A stretch of DNA of 64,000 nucleotides from Bacteroidaceae bacterium (GTDB lineage: Bacteria > Bacteroidota > Bacteroidia > Bacteroidales > Bacteroidaceae). The position numbers and the translations under genes were made by a program. The notes below the pieces were generated by a model. The model was not told the origin of the DNA and did no database searches. It saw only the letters and a program-made list of their open reading frames with translations. Positions 1 to 7,854 of the stretch are shown piece by piece; positions within the stretch are counted from its first letter, which is position 1, and each line of letters opens with the position of its first letter. The stretch is taken from contig CABIXF010000017.1 in NCBI GenBank assembly GCA_902362595.1, positions 8,798 to 72,797 on the forward strand, written 5' to 3'.

Positions 1-3
1 TAT

Positions 4-24
4 TACGATAGTTTCGTAGATTTG
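4..24 (+). promoter_or_regulatory. Promoter -7 box and candidate BlaI-type operator
   Basis: A Bacteroides-type -7 box TAGATTTG lies at 17-24. It is overlapped by the palindrome TACGA-N5-TCGTA at 4-18. The octamer TTCGTAGA recurs at 13-20 and 32-39. An operator overlapping the -7 box fits autorepression by the BlaI-type repressor that starts at 54. The -33 element would fall outside the window. The operator role is inferred from position and symmetry. Confidence 0.5.
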
Positions 25-53
25 CGAAAAATTCGTAGAAAACCTAATTCGAT

Positions 54-419
54 ATGGAAAAGCTAACTTATCAGGAAGAAGAGGCCATGCGCTTCATCTG
101 GCATTTGGGCCCGTGTTTCGTGAAAGAAATCGTGGCCCGTTATGACGAGCCGAAACCGCCTTACACCACGGTGGCCTCGATTGTGAACAACCTGAAACGG
201 AAGGGCTACCTGAAGGCCGAGAAGTTTGGGAACACTTACCGCTATACGCCGCTGGTGGGGAAGGAGGAATATACCCGCAACTCAGTGGGCAACCTCGTGC
301 GCAACTATTTCGCCAACTCTTACAAGGAGATGGTGTCGTTCTTCGCCAAGGAGCAAAAAATCTCCAAGGACGAGCTGAACGAGATTATCGACCTGATTGA
401 GAAGCGGAAAGACAAATAG
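54..419 (+). CDS. BlaI/MecI/CopY-family transcriptional repressor
   Basis: A 121-residue winged-helix repressor of the penicillinase-repressor family, normal in length. The N-terminal half (residues 1-75) shows the family pattern: LTYQEEEAMRFIW, then PPYTTVASIVNNLKRKGYL for the recognition helix and wing. The C-terminal helices would form the dimer arm that the partner protease cleaves in this family. It is followed directly by a BlaR1/M56 membrane peptidase, the usual two-gene sensor module. In Bacteroidota such pairs are common and need not control a beta-lactamase; none is visible here. A palindrome over the promoter suggests autoregulation. Confidence 0.93.
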   Translation: MEKLTYQEEEAMRFIWHLGPCFVKEIVARYDEPKPPYTTVASIVNNLKRKGYLKAEKFGNTYRYTPLVGKEEYTRNSVGNLVRNYFANSYKEMVSFFAKEQKISKDELNEIIDLIEKRKDK

Positions 420-465
420 AGTATTTCAGAATTATATTTACTCACCTTTTAAAATTCTTTTTATT

Positions 466-1734
466 ATGCTATATCTTCTTCAAGTCAATTTCGGACTGGT
501 CCTGTTTTACGCCTTGTACAAGCTGGTATGTACGCGGGACACCTTTTTCCGTTCCAGAAGATTCATTCTGCTGCTGGCATTGGTGTTGCCTTTCGTGTTG
601 CCGCTGGTCGACGTGCGGGAATGGCTGGAAAGTCGTGACAGCCTGATTATGCTGACGCATTTCGACTATTCGGTAGTGTTGCCGGAAATTGTGGTGGGAA
701 GTGAAGCGGCGGAAGCGGGAAACGGCGTGTGGGTGTTGTCCGATTGGGTGAAATACCTGTACCTCGCCGGAGTGCTGGTGCTGTCCGTTCGATTCCTCGT
801 GCAAGCGTGCAGTCTGTGGCATCTGATCTTGCGTACGCCGGAGAAGACGATAAACGGCATCCGTGTGAAATGCTTGAATGGCTCGTCCGGACCCTTCTCT
901 TTCTTCGGGTGGATTTTCCTGAATCCGGCGACGGTGAAGGGAGACGAACTGGACGAAATCCTGACACACGAGATGGCGCACGTAAAGCAACGGCATTCCG
1001 TCGATGTGCTTCTTGCCGAAATGGTCAGTATCTGCTGCTGGATGAACCCTTTTGCCTGGCTGCTGAAACGGGAAGTCCGGCTCAATCTGGAGTTCCTGGC
1101 CGACAAGAGAGTCGTGGAAGCGGGATTCGCCACCAAGAGTTATCAATATCATCTGCTTGGGTTGGCCTACAGCCACAAGTATGGATTATCCAATAATTTC
1201 AATTTCTCTCATCTTAAAAAACGTATCATTATGATGAACAAGAAAAAATCAAACGGAACAGGGCGTATTAAATATGCACTGTTCATGGTTCCGGCCTTTG
1301 CTCTACTCGTTGCCGGAAACACCTCCTGCTCGCAGGGAGCATCCGAAAAACAGGATGCCAAAGAAGAAACCGTCGCACCGGATTCAGTAGCGGCTCTTAC
1401 TGACAGTGTGGCAAAGGACGAAGTGTTTATGGTAGCGGAACAGATGCCTGAATTTCCGGGAGGGATGAAGGAATTGTTGAAATTTCTTCAAGACAATGTG
1501 AAATATCCGGAAAGTGCCATGAAGAAAAATGTGCAGGGACGGGTAATTGTGCAGTTCGTAGTGGAAAAAGACGGAACCCCTACCGAGTTCAATGTGGGTC
1601 GTTCTGTGGACCCGGATTTGGATGCGGAAGCTTTGCGCGTGCTGAAGACCATGCCTAAGTGGAAACCGGGCATGCAGAGGGGAGAGGTCGTGAGAGTGAA
1701 ATTCACTGTGCCTGTTGCGTTCAAGCTTCAGTAA
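466..1734 (+). CDS. BlaR1-type M56 membrane metallopeptidase with C-terminal TonB domain
   Basis: Membrane-bound sensor peptidase that would cleave the BlaI-type repressor encoded just upstream. I start at 466 (MLYLLQVNFG), which gives the usual N-terminal membrane helix. An in-frame ATG at 397 would overlap blaI and add 23 unlikely residues. There are several membrane helices in the first 130 residues. The zinc motif HEMAH is at residues 168-172, with a downstream helix ending in NLEFLADKRV. A further hydrophobic segment (FMVPAFALLVAG) is followed by a Ser/Ala/Glu-rich linker and then a TonB C-terminal domain (YPESAMKKNVQGRVIVQFVV). The M56-TonB fusion is common in Bacteroidota; the ligand sensed is unknown. 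Confidence 0.9.
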   Translation: MLYLLQVNFGLVLFYALYKLVCTRDTFFRSRRFILLLALVLPFVLPLVDVREWLESRDSLIMLTHFDYSVVLPEIVVGSEAAEAGNGVWVLSDWVKYLYLAGVLVLSVRFLVQACSLWHLILRTPEKTINGIRVKCLNGSSGPFSFFGWIFLNPATVKGDELDEILTHEMAHVKQRHSVDVLLAEMVSICCWMNPFAWLLKREVRLNLEFLADKRVVEAGFATKSYQYHLLGLAYSHKYGLSNNFNFSHLKKRIIMMNKKKSNGTGRIKYALFMVPAFALLVAGNTSCSQGASEKQDAKEETVAPDSVAALTDSVAKDEVFMVAEQMPEFPGGMKELLKFLQDNVKYPESAMKKNVQGRVIVQFVVEKDGTPTEFNVGRSVDPDLDAEALRVLKTMPKWKPGMQRGEVVRVKFTVPVAFKLQ

Positions 1735-1745
1735 TTTGCTTTTTT

Positions 1746-1837
1746 GAGTCCGCTTTCAAATGGGTTTTACGTATGCTTTATGTACTTCTGAGAGAAGTTG
1801 AAAGGAAGAAACCGCATTTGAAAGCGGGCTCATTTTT
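1746..1837 (+). terminator. Long-loop hairpin terminator
   Basis: Arms 1746-1765 and 1812-1831 pair almost perfectly (CCGCTTTCAAATG against CATTTGAAAGCGG). The loop is about 46 nt and the hairpin is followed by ATTTTTAT. It separates the repressor/peptidase pair from the gene at 1854. The loop is longer than in a textbook terminator. Confidence 0.55.
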
Positions 1838-1853
1838 ATAAAAATATAATACC

Positions 1854-3062
1854 ATGAAAATTACCGCAATATTATTTTCCTCTATCTTATTGGCCTTGCC
1901 GGGTTACGGACAAAATAGAGAGACGGACTATCTGTCGCATGTGCTGGAGAAAATGAATGCCGTGGAATCGGTGACCTATCATTGTGTGATAAAGTCATGG
2001 GAACCGGGAGACAAAGAGCCGGTGTACAATGTGCCAATAGAAATTTATGAGCATGTGAATCCGCAGGATACGGCTGTGGGTTATTCTTTCTTGTGTGCCT
2101 CGGATAAGGAATTCAGGCAGCCGCTTTGGGTATATGACGGAACTGTGTTTGCTTATATAGAGAAAGAGGAAAAAGAAGTACGGATAGATGATTTCACTCA
2201 GAAAAGTTCCCTTCCGTTCAGAGTTATTATGCCGCAAGCTTTTGGTTGCATGAAATCCGTTCTTGAGTATGCATTGAACACCCAGGATAGCATAGTCCTC
2301 AGCTTGAAGGATGAGGGGAAAGATTATCTGATGGAATTAAGTATCCATACACCGTATCAGGTGGAGTTCTTTGGTAAGGCCTGTTACATGCCGCAGAATC
2401 CGTATGTATATGATCCGACATCTATCTACAAAATCTGGATTTCAAAAGAAGATGACATGCCTTTTCGTTATCGCAGGGAGATGCAGCACAGCATCAGTGA
2501 GGGGATTTGTTCCGATTTTGTGTATAATCCTGCAGGAAAGGGAAAAATTGTGGCGGAAGATTATTATCCGGCAGACTATGTGCGGCGTATAAAAGGAGAG
2601 AAGTCTCAGAAGGCGACTGTGGATATGATGGGTAAAAAAGCTCCAGACTGGACGCTTACTGACATGAACGGTCAGAAGGTTTCTTTAAGCGGTATAAAGT
2701 CGAAGGTCATCTTGTTGCAGTTCACGGGGATAGGCTGCGGACCGTGCAAGATTTCAGTTCCTTTCTTGAACAGGTTGAGAAAAGAATATGCGGTAAATGA
2801 ACTTGAAGTGCTGGCTGTAGAAACGTGGGGACGGTCGAAATCATCTTGTGAAGTGTATGTGAAAAACCAGGGAATAGAATACGGTTTTCTGACTGCCGAT
2901 AAGGATACAATTGCTAAACTTATAAATGATTATCAGGCTGGTAATGGAGTTCCGCAGTTTTATTTGATAGGTAAAGACCGCACGATAATTGCAAAGTTTC
3001 AAGGCTATGCAGAGAAGACAACGGACGAGGAGATAGAAAAGAAGATAAAAGCGAACTTGTAG
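1854..3062 (+). CDS. Secreted thioredoxin-fold (TlpA/AhpC-like) protein
   Basis: A 402-residue exported protein with the signal peptide MKITAILFSSILLALPGYGQ. Residues 20-250 form a domain I do not recognise, possibly a lipoprotein-carrier-like beta fold. Residues 258-402 are a thioredoxin-like domain (KAPDWTLTDMNGQKVSL) with the redox motif CGPC at residues 295-298. Expected role: periplasmic thiol-disulfide exchange or peroxide handling. This architecture is frequent in Bacteroidota, where partners are mostly unknown. It starts right after a hairpin terminator, so it is probably transcribed separately or by read-through from the upstream pair. Confidence 0.85.
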   Translation: MKITAILFSSILLALPGYGQNRETDYLSHVLEKMNAVESVTYHCVIKSWEPGDKEPVYNVPIEIYEHVNPQDTAVGYSFLCASDKEFRQPLWVYDGTVFAYIEKEEKEVRIDDFTQKSSLPFRVIMPQAFGCMKSVLEYALNTQDSIVLSLKDEGKDYLMELSIHTPYQVEFFGKACYMPQNPYVYDPTSIYKIWISKEDDMPFRYRREMQHSISEGICSDFVYNPAGKGKIVAEDYYPADYVRRIKGEKSQKATVDMMGKKAPDWTLTDMNGQKVSLSGIKSKVILLQFTGIGCGPCKISVPFLNRLRKEYAVNELEVLAVETWGRSKSSCEVYVKNQGIEYGFLTADKDTIAKLINDYQAGNGVPQFYLIGKDRTIIAKFQGYAEKTTDEEIEKKIKANL

Positions 3063-3089
3063 ATCCGAAAATCGTATTCTTCCAATACC

Positions 3090-3121
3090 TTGCATTTTCT
3101 GTAGATTTTTCTATACATTTG
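3090..3121 (+). promoter_or_regulatory. Bacteroides-type promoter for the S9 peptidase
   Basis: A -33 TTG at 3090-3092 and a -7 TACATTTG at 3114-3121 are separated by 21 nt, upstream of the start at 3155. The surrounding 60-70 bp are repeated almost exactly at 5075-5140, upstream of the biotin leader. Confidence 0.8.
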
Positions 3122-3154
3122 CAGCCGTACATTTATAAACAAAAATAAGACACA

Positions 3155-5047
3155 ATGAAAAATCTAAGAAACATGCTGGCAGCCGGTCTGTTCATGGCCG
3201 GAATTTGCTTTACCGCCGGCGCACAGACACAGATTCCGCTGGAAAACTTTTTCAAGAACCCGGAAAAGATAGACTATCAGGTATCGCCCGACGGGACCTA
3301 CTTTTCATTCATGGCTCCCTACGAGAACCGCATGAACCTTTTTGTACAGAAAATCGGATCGGACACTACCATCCGCATCACATCTGAAACGGAACGTGAC
3401 ATCGCCGCAAGCATGTGGGCCGGCAATAACCGCATCCTTTTCGTCAAGGATACGGGAGGCGACGAGAATTACCAGCTCTATGGCGTGAACATCGACGGTT
3501 CTGACCTGAAATCGTACACCAATTTCCCGAAAGTGAGAACCAATATTATCGACCCGCTGGAAAAAATCGATTCACTGGTCATCATCGGCATGAACAAACG
3601 TAACCCTCAGGTATTTGACCCGTATCGCCTGAACCTGAACACAGGAGAATTGACCTTGTTGGCCGAGAACCCAGGCAATATACAGGGATGGATGACCGAC
3701 CACGACGGCAAGCTGCGTGTAGCCATTGCCATAGTAGATGGGGTCAATAAGCAGATACTATACCGTGAAACGGAAGACCAGCCGTTCCAAGCGGTATTGA
3801 CCACCAACTTTAAGGAAACCGTCGGTTTTGCCGTCTTTACGCCCGACAACAAGATGGTCTATGCACTGACCAACGTCGGACGCGACAAGACCGCACTGGT
3901 CCTGATGGATCCGGAAACCTGCGAAGAGAAGGAGGTCCTGTACATGAACGACAAGTACGACATCTCGGGCTTCAGCTACTCCGAAAAGAAGAACCGGCTG
4001 ACAGTAGTAGCCTGTGAAGGGCACAAGGACATGATCCGCCACTATTTCGACAAAGAGGAAGAAGGGATACGTCATAAACTGGAAGCACAGCTTCCGGGCT
4101 ATAACGTCAGTATCACCAGCCAGAGCAGAGACGAGAATATCCGCCTGATCCATGCCGGCAATGACCGCACATACGGAAGCTACTACCTCTATAATGTAAA
4201 GGAAAACAAGCTCACCAAGGTGGCCGACATAGCGCCCTGGATTAAAGAAGAGGAAATGTGCGCCATGAACCCGATTACCTATACCAGCCGTGACGGACTG
4301 ACCATAGAAGGTTACCTGACTCTGCCGAAAGGTTATACCATGGAAAATGCAAAGAACTTGCCGGTTGTGGTCAATCCGCATGGAGGACCGTGGGCACGCG
4401 ATTCCTGGGGATACAATCCGGAAGTACAGTTCCTTGCTAGCCGTGGCTATGCCGTACTGCAGATGAACTTCCGCGCCTCAACCGGATACGGACGCAAGTT
4501 TACTGAACTGGGCTACAAGCAATGGGGACAGACCATGCAGAATGACATTACCGACGGAGTAGAATGGCTGATCAAGAAAGGGATAGCCGACCCGAAGCGG
4601 GTGGCCATCTATGGAGCAAGCTATGGAGGTTACGCTACCCTGGCAGGAGTGACCTTTACTCCCGACCTGTATGCCTGCGCCGTCGATTACGTAGGAGTGT
4701 CCAATTTGCTTTCATTCATGAATACGATTCCTCCCTACTGGAAACCGTTGCTCGACATGATGCACGAAATGGTGGGCGACCCCGCAACCGACAAAGAAAT
4801 GATGGAAAAATACTCGCCTGTATTCCATGTAGACCAGATTAAGGCTCCGCTGTTCATCGCCCAGGGTGCAAACGACCCGCGCGTCAACAAAGCCGAATCT
4901 GACCAGATGGTAGAAGCCTTGAAGAAACGAGGTGTGGAAGTGGAATACATGGTAAAGGAAAATGAAGGACACGGATTCTATAATGAAGAGAACAAGTTCG
5001 ACTTCTACCGTGCCATGGAGAAATTCCTTGACAAGCATCTGAAATAA
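3155..5047 (+). CDS. S9-family prolyl oligopeptidase (dipeptidyl-peptidase-like)
   Basis: Exported serine peptidase of 630 residues. The signal peptide is MKNLRNMLAAGLFMAGICFTAGA. A beta-propeller domain covers roughly residues 25-370. The C-terminal alpha/beta hydrolase domain has the nucleophile S489 in GASYGGYA, D574 in GANDPRV and H606 in EGHGF, a complete catalytic triad. Likely function: release of dipeptides or cleavage of short peptides in the periplasm or at the cell surface, as in related S9 enzymes of Bacteroidota. It is monocistronic by context, with its own promoter upstream and a second promoter copy just downstream. The exact specificity (DPP IV-like, acylaminoacyl or other) cannot be read from sequence alone. 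Confidence 0.93.
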   Translation: MKNLRNMLAAGLFMAGICFTAGAQTQIPLENFFKNPEKIDYQVSPDGTYFSFMAPYENRMNLFVQKIGSDTTIRITSETERDIAASMWAGNNRILFVKDTGGDENYQLYGVNIDGSDLKSYTNFPKVRTNIIDPLEKIDSLVIIGMNKRNPQVFDPYRLNLNTGELTLLAENPGNIQGWMTDHDGKLRVAIAIVDGVNKQILYRETEDQPFQAVLTTNFKETVGFAVFTPDNKMVYALTNVGRDKTALVLMDPETCEEKEVLYMNDKYDISGFSYSEKKNRLTVVACEGHKDMIRHYFDKEEEGIRHKLEAQLPGYNVSITSQSRDENIRLIHAGNDRTYGSYYLYNVKENKLTKVADIAPWIKEEEMCAMNPITYTSRDGLTIEGYLTLPKGYTMENAKNLPVVVNPHGGPWARDSWGYNPEVQFLASRGYAVLQMNFRASTGYGRKFTELGYKQWGQTMQNDITDGVEWLIKKGIADPKRVAIYGASYGGYATLAGVTFTPDLYACAVDYVGVSNLLSFMNTIPPYWKPLLDMMHEMVGDPATDKEMMEKYSPVFHVDQIKAPLFIAQGANDPRVNKAESDQMVEALKKRGVEVEYMVKENEGHGFYNEENKFDFYRAMEKFLDKHLK

Positions 5048-5090
5048 ACACTTCAGCCTGATTGTTATTAAACCGGATTCTCCAAAATCC

Positions 5091-5122
5091 TTGCATTTTC
5101 TGTAGATTTTTATATACATTTG
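5091..5122 (+). promoter_or_regulatory. Promoter of the biotin operon leader
   Basis: TTG at 5091-5093 and TACATTTG at 5115-5122 are 21 nt apart. The sequence is a near-copy of the promoter at 3090-3121. It is the only recognisable promoter between the S9 gene and bioB, so the biotin genes appear to depend on it and on read-through of the terminator at 5514-5580. Confidence 0.75.
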
Positions 5123-5152
5123 CAGCCGTACATTTAAACAAAGAGAAAACAG

Positions 5153-5584
5153 ATGCATCGTATCGCTTCCTATTCGCGCAAAGTCATGCTTCGGTTCCGC
5201 CGTTGGAGCCGGAAGGAATATGCTGCGTTCGTGAGCCTGCATCGCCACGTCACCATCGGACAGGTGGGACGGGGAATTGCGGATGCCTCACTGGGTAAGC
5301 AGAAAGCGACCGTGCGCACGGGAGCGAAAAGTGCGGTGACCTCATGGACCAGTGTGGTGGAGGAGGAGTGGCCGCTGGGAGGCGGAACGACCGGATGGGA
5401 AGGAGCACTGGCAGGGATTGGTGTGCCCGAACGACAGGGACAGTCCTGCAGACAAAGGGATGAGGTGCCTGCTTCTTTTTGTACGACGATGAGATTTGAA
5501 ACAAGCATACCGAAAGGGGTGTACTCGTTCGCGACTCAGTCTGACAGACGTAGCCGTAACGGGTACACTCCTTCTTTTTTATGA
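5153..5584 (+). CDS. Leader ORF upstream of bioB, function unknown
   Basis: A 143-codon ORF with an A/G-rich stretch (AAAGAGAAAAC) just before its ATG. The first 50 residues resemble the long N-terminal region seen on some Bacteroidota TonB-dependent receptors (RRWSRKEYAAF, SLHRHVTIG). The rest is low-complexity and unlike any family I know. The last codons run through the terminator hairpin at 5514-5573, and the ORF stops at 5584, ten nt before bioB. In another frame the same stretch reads LTDVAVTGT, reminiscent of a TonB box. It could be a leader peptide coupled to attenuation, a decayed receptor gene, or a chance extension of a short real ORF. Confidence 0.4.
   Translation: MHRIASYSRKVMLRFRRWSRKEYAAFVSLHRHVTIGQVGRGIADASLGKQKATVRTGAKSAVTSWTSVVEEEWPLGGGTTGWEGALAGIGVPERQGQSCRQRDEVPASFCTTMRFETSIPKGVYSFATQSDRRSRNGYTPSFL
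5514..5580 (+). terminator. Strong intrinsic terminator immediately upstream of bioB (candidate attenuator)
   Basis: A 16-bp stem without bulges pairs 5514-5529 with 5558-5573 (core GTAC/GTAC, two G-U pairs). The 28-nt loop contains its own small inverted repeat (GTCTG/CAGAC). The stem is followed by the U-rich tract TTCTTTTTT. bioB starts at 5595, so there is no room for a promoter between terminator and gene. Biotin-operon transcripts must therefore pass this hairpin. Confidence 0.85.
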
Positions 5585-5594
5585 ATAAATACGT

Positions 5595-6557
5595 ATGGAA
5601 AGATTACAGAAACTGGAAGAGAAAATAAAAGAAGGACAGGTGCTGACTGCCGAAGAGGCTTTGTGGCTGTTGGAAGAAGCACCTTTTGACGCATTGTGTG
5701 AAACGGCCCACCGCATCACGGAGGCATACGCTTCGCGGAAGTTTGACATGTGTTCCATCATCAATGCCAAGTCGGGACGTTGCCCGGAAAACTGCAAGTG
5801 GTGCGCCCAGTCGGCACATCATCACACGGGCGTGGAGGAATACGGACTGGTGAGCGAAGAAGAATGTTTGCGTCAGGCACAGATGAACGAGCACCAGGGG
5901 GTATCGCGCTTTTCGCTGGTGACCAGCGGACGTCGGCCTTCGGCGGGAGAAATAGAAAAGTTGTGCGCGCATTTTGAATACCTGCGGGCACACAGCGGCA
6001 TCAAGTTATGTGCATCTTTGGGGCTGGCCACGGAGGAACAGCTTGCGGCGTTGCACCGTGCGGGGGTGAGCCGTTATCATTGCAATCTGGAGACGGCGCC
6101 TTCGTTTTTCCCGAACCTGTGCTCCACGCATACCCAAGCCCAGAAGATAGATACGTTGCAGGCAGCTCGCCGGGTGGGCATGGACGTGTGCAGCGGAGGC
6201 ATCATCGGCATGGGAGAAACACCTGCCCAGCGGGTGGAACTGGCGCTGACCTTGCGGGAACTGGAGGTGCAGTCTATCCCGTTGAACCTGTTGCAGCCCA
6301 TCAAGGGAACACCGCTGGAACATGCGAAACCGCTGACAGCGGAAGAGGTGTTGCGCACGGTGGCCATGTTCCGCATGGTGAACCCGACAGCTTTCCTCCG
6401 TTTTGCCGGAGGACGTTCGCAGCTGAGTGAGGAGACGGTGGACCGTGCTTTGTATGTGGGCATCAATTCGGCCATTGTGGGTGATTTGCTGACTACTCTC
6501 GGTTCCAAAGTATCAAAAGACAAAGAACGTATAAAAGGAGCAGGATATGAATTGTGA
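5595..6557 (+). CDS. bioB: Biotin synthase BioB
   Basis: Radical-SAM enzyme that inserts sulfur into dethiobiotin, the last step of biotin synthesis. The protein has 320 residues, normal for the family. The SAM-cluster motif CxxxCxxC occupies C63, C67 and C70 ([12 protein letters not shown]). Other family signatures are [17 protein letters not shown] and [12 protein letters not shown]. It is the first enzyme gene of a compact operon and overlaps bioA by 11 nt, which suggests translational coupling. It is preceded at 21 nt by a strong terminator, implying control by read-through. Confidence 0.97.
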   Translation: MERLQKLEEKIKEGQVLTAEEALWLLEEAPFDALCETAHRITEAYASRKFDMCSIINAKSGRCPENCKWCAQSAHHHTGVEEYGLVSEEECLRQAQMNEHQGVSRFSLVTSGRRPSAGEIEKLCAHFEYLRAHSGIKLCASLGLATEEQLAALHRAGVSRYHCNLETAPSFFPNLCSTHTQAQKIDTLQAARRVGMDVCSGGIIGMGETPAQRVELALTLRELEVQSIPLNLLQPIKGTPLEHAKPLTAEEVLRTVAMFRMVNPTAFLRFAGGRSQLSEETVDRALYVGINSAIVGDLLTTLGSKVSKDKERIKGAGYEL

Positions 6558-7836
6558 GAAACTGTTTGACGAATTTGACCGGGACCACCTGTGGCACCCG
6601 TACACTTCGACCTCAAATCCGTTGCCTACTTACAAGGTGGAACGGGCAGAGGGCTGTACGCTGACCTTGGCCGACGGCACGGAGCTGATTGACGGCATGT
6701 CGTCGTGGTGGTGTGCCGTACATGGATACAATCATCCGGTATTGAACCGGGCGGTGGAGGAACAGCTCCACCGGATGTCGCACGTGATGTTCGGGGGACT
6801 GACCCACGAACCGGCCATCGAACTGGGAAAGGAATTGTTGAAAATCGTGCCTCCCAGCATGGAGTATATTTTTTATGCAGACAGTGGGTCGGTGGCTGTG
6901 GAGGTGGCCTTGAAGATGGCGGTGCAGTATCAGTTTGCAGCCGGCCATCCGGAGAAGAACAACTTCGTGACCATTCGCTCGGGCTACCACGGCGATACGT
7001 GGAACGCCATGTCGGTGTGCGACCCGGTGACGGGCATGCACAGCCTGTTCGGTTCGGCCCTTCCGGTACGCTATTTCGTGCCAGCTCCGCAGTGCCGTTT
7101 CGGCGCGGAATGGGACGAGAAAGACATCGAGCCGTTGCGGGAAGTCATCACGCAGCACCATGGCGAGCTGGCGGCCCTGATTCTGGAACCGATCGTACAG
7201 GGAGCCGGAGGGATGCGTTTCTACCATCCACAGTATTTGCGGGAGGCGGCACGCCTCTGCCGGGAACACGGCATGCTCCTGATTTTTGACGAGATTGCCA
7301 CGGGTTTCGGGCGTACGGGCAAGCTCTTTGCATGGGAACATGCGCAGGTGGAACCGGACATCATGTGCATCGGCAAGGCACTGACCGGAGGATACATGAC
7401 CTTCTCGGCGGTGTTGGCTTCGGCAAAGGTGGCCGACTGTATTTCTTCCAAGGAACCGCGTGCCTTCATGCATGGGCCTACGTTCATGGGCAATCCGCTG
7501 GCGTGTGCTGTGGCACTGGCTTCTGTCCGGCTGTTGTTGTCGTCTGGTTGGCAGGAGAAGGTGCGCCGCATTGAGGCACAGTTGAAAGAGGAATTGGCGC
7601 CGGCGGTTGCGTTGCCGCAGGTGGCTGACGTCCGGGTACTGGGAGCCATCGGGGTGATTGAGACCAAGAAGCCGGTCGACATGGGCTGGATGCAGCGGCG
7701 GTTTGTGGAAGAAGGTATCTGGGTACGTCCGTTCGGACGGCTGGCCTACATCATGCCGCCTTTCATCATCCGTCCGGAGCAGCTGACCAAGCTGACGAGC
7801 GGTTTGTGTAAGATTGTGGGCGAAATGCCGGAATAA
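6547..7836 (+). CDS. bioA: 7,8-diaminopelargonate aminotransferase BioA
   Basis: PLP-dependent class III aminotransferase that converts 7-keto-8-aminopelargonate to 7,8-diaminopelargonate, usually with SAM as amino donor. The 429-residue protein is full length. Signatures are DHLWHPYTS near the N-terminus, the substrate-site motif [25 protein letters not shown] with the cofactor aspartate, and the Schiff-base lysine in IGKALTGG near residue 277. Its start overlaps the end of bioB. The gap to bioF is 18 nt and contains an AAAGGAGG ribosome-binding site. Confidence 0.97.
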   Translation: MNCEKLFDEFDRDHLWHPYTSTSNPLPTYKVERAEGCTLTLADGTELIDGMSSWWCAVHGYNHPVLNRAVEEQLHRMSHVMFGGLTHEPAIELGKELLKIVPPSMEYIFYADSGSVAVEVALKMAVQYQFAAGHPEKNNFVTIRSGYHGDTWNAMSVCDPVTGMHSLFGSALPVRYFVPAPQCRFGAEWDEKDIEPLREVITQHHGELAALILEPIVQGAGGMRFYHPQYLREAARLCREHGMLLIFDEIATGFGRTGKLFAWEHAQVEPDIMCIGKALTGGYMTFSAVLASAKVADCISSKEPRAFMHGPTFMGNPLACAVALASVRLLLSSGWQEKVRRIEAQLKEELAPAVALPQVADVRVLGAIGVIETKKPVDMGWMQRRFVEEGIWVRPFGRLAYIMPPFIIRPEQLTKLTSGLCKIVGEMPE

Positions 7837-7854
7837 AAACAAAGGAGGAACATC

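Noticed and set aside
5514..5573. TonB box encoded by the terminator region
   Set aside because: LTDVAVTGT occurs in a frame closed by a stop at 5490 and open to the end only because of the hairpin; more likely coincidence than a receptor fragment.
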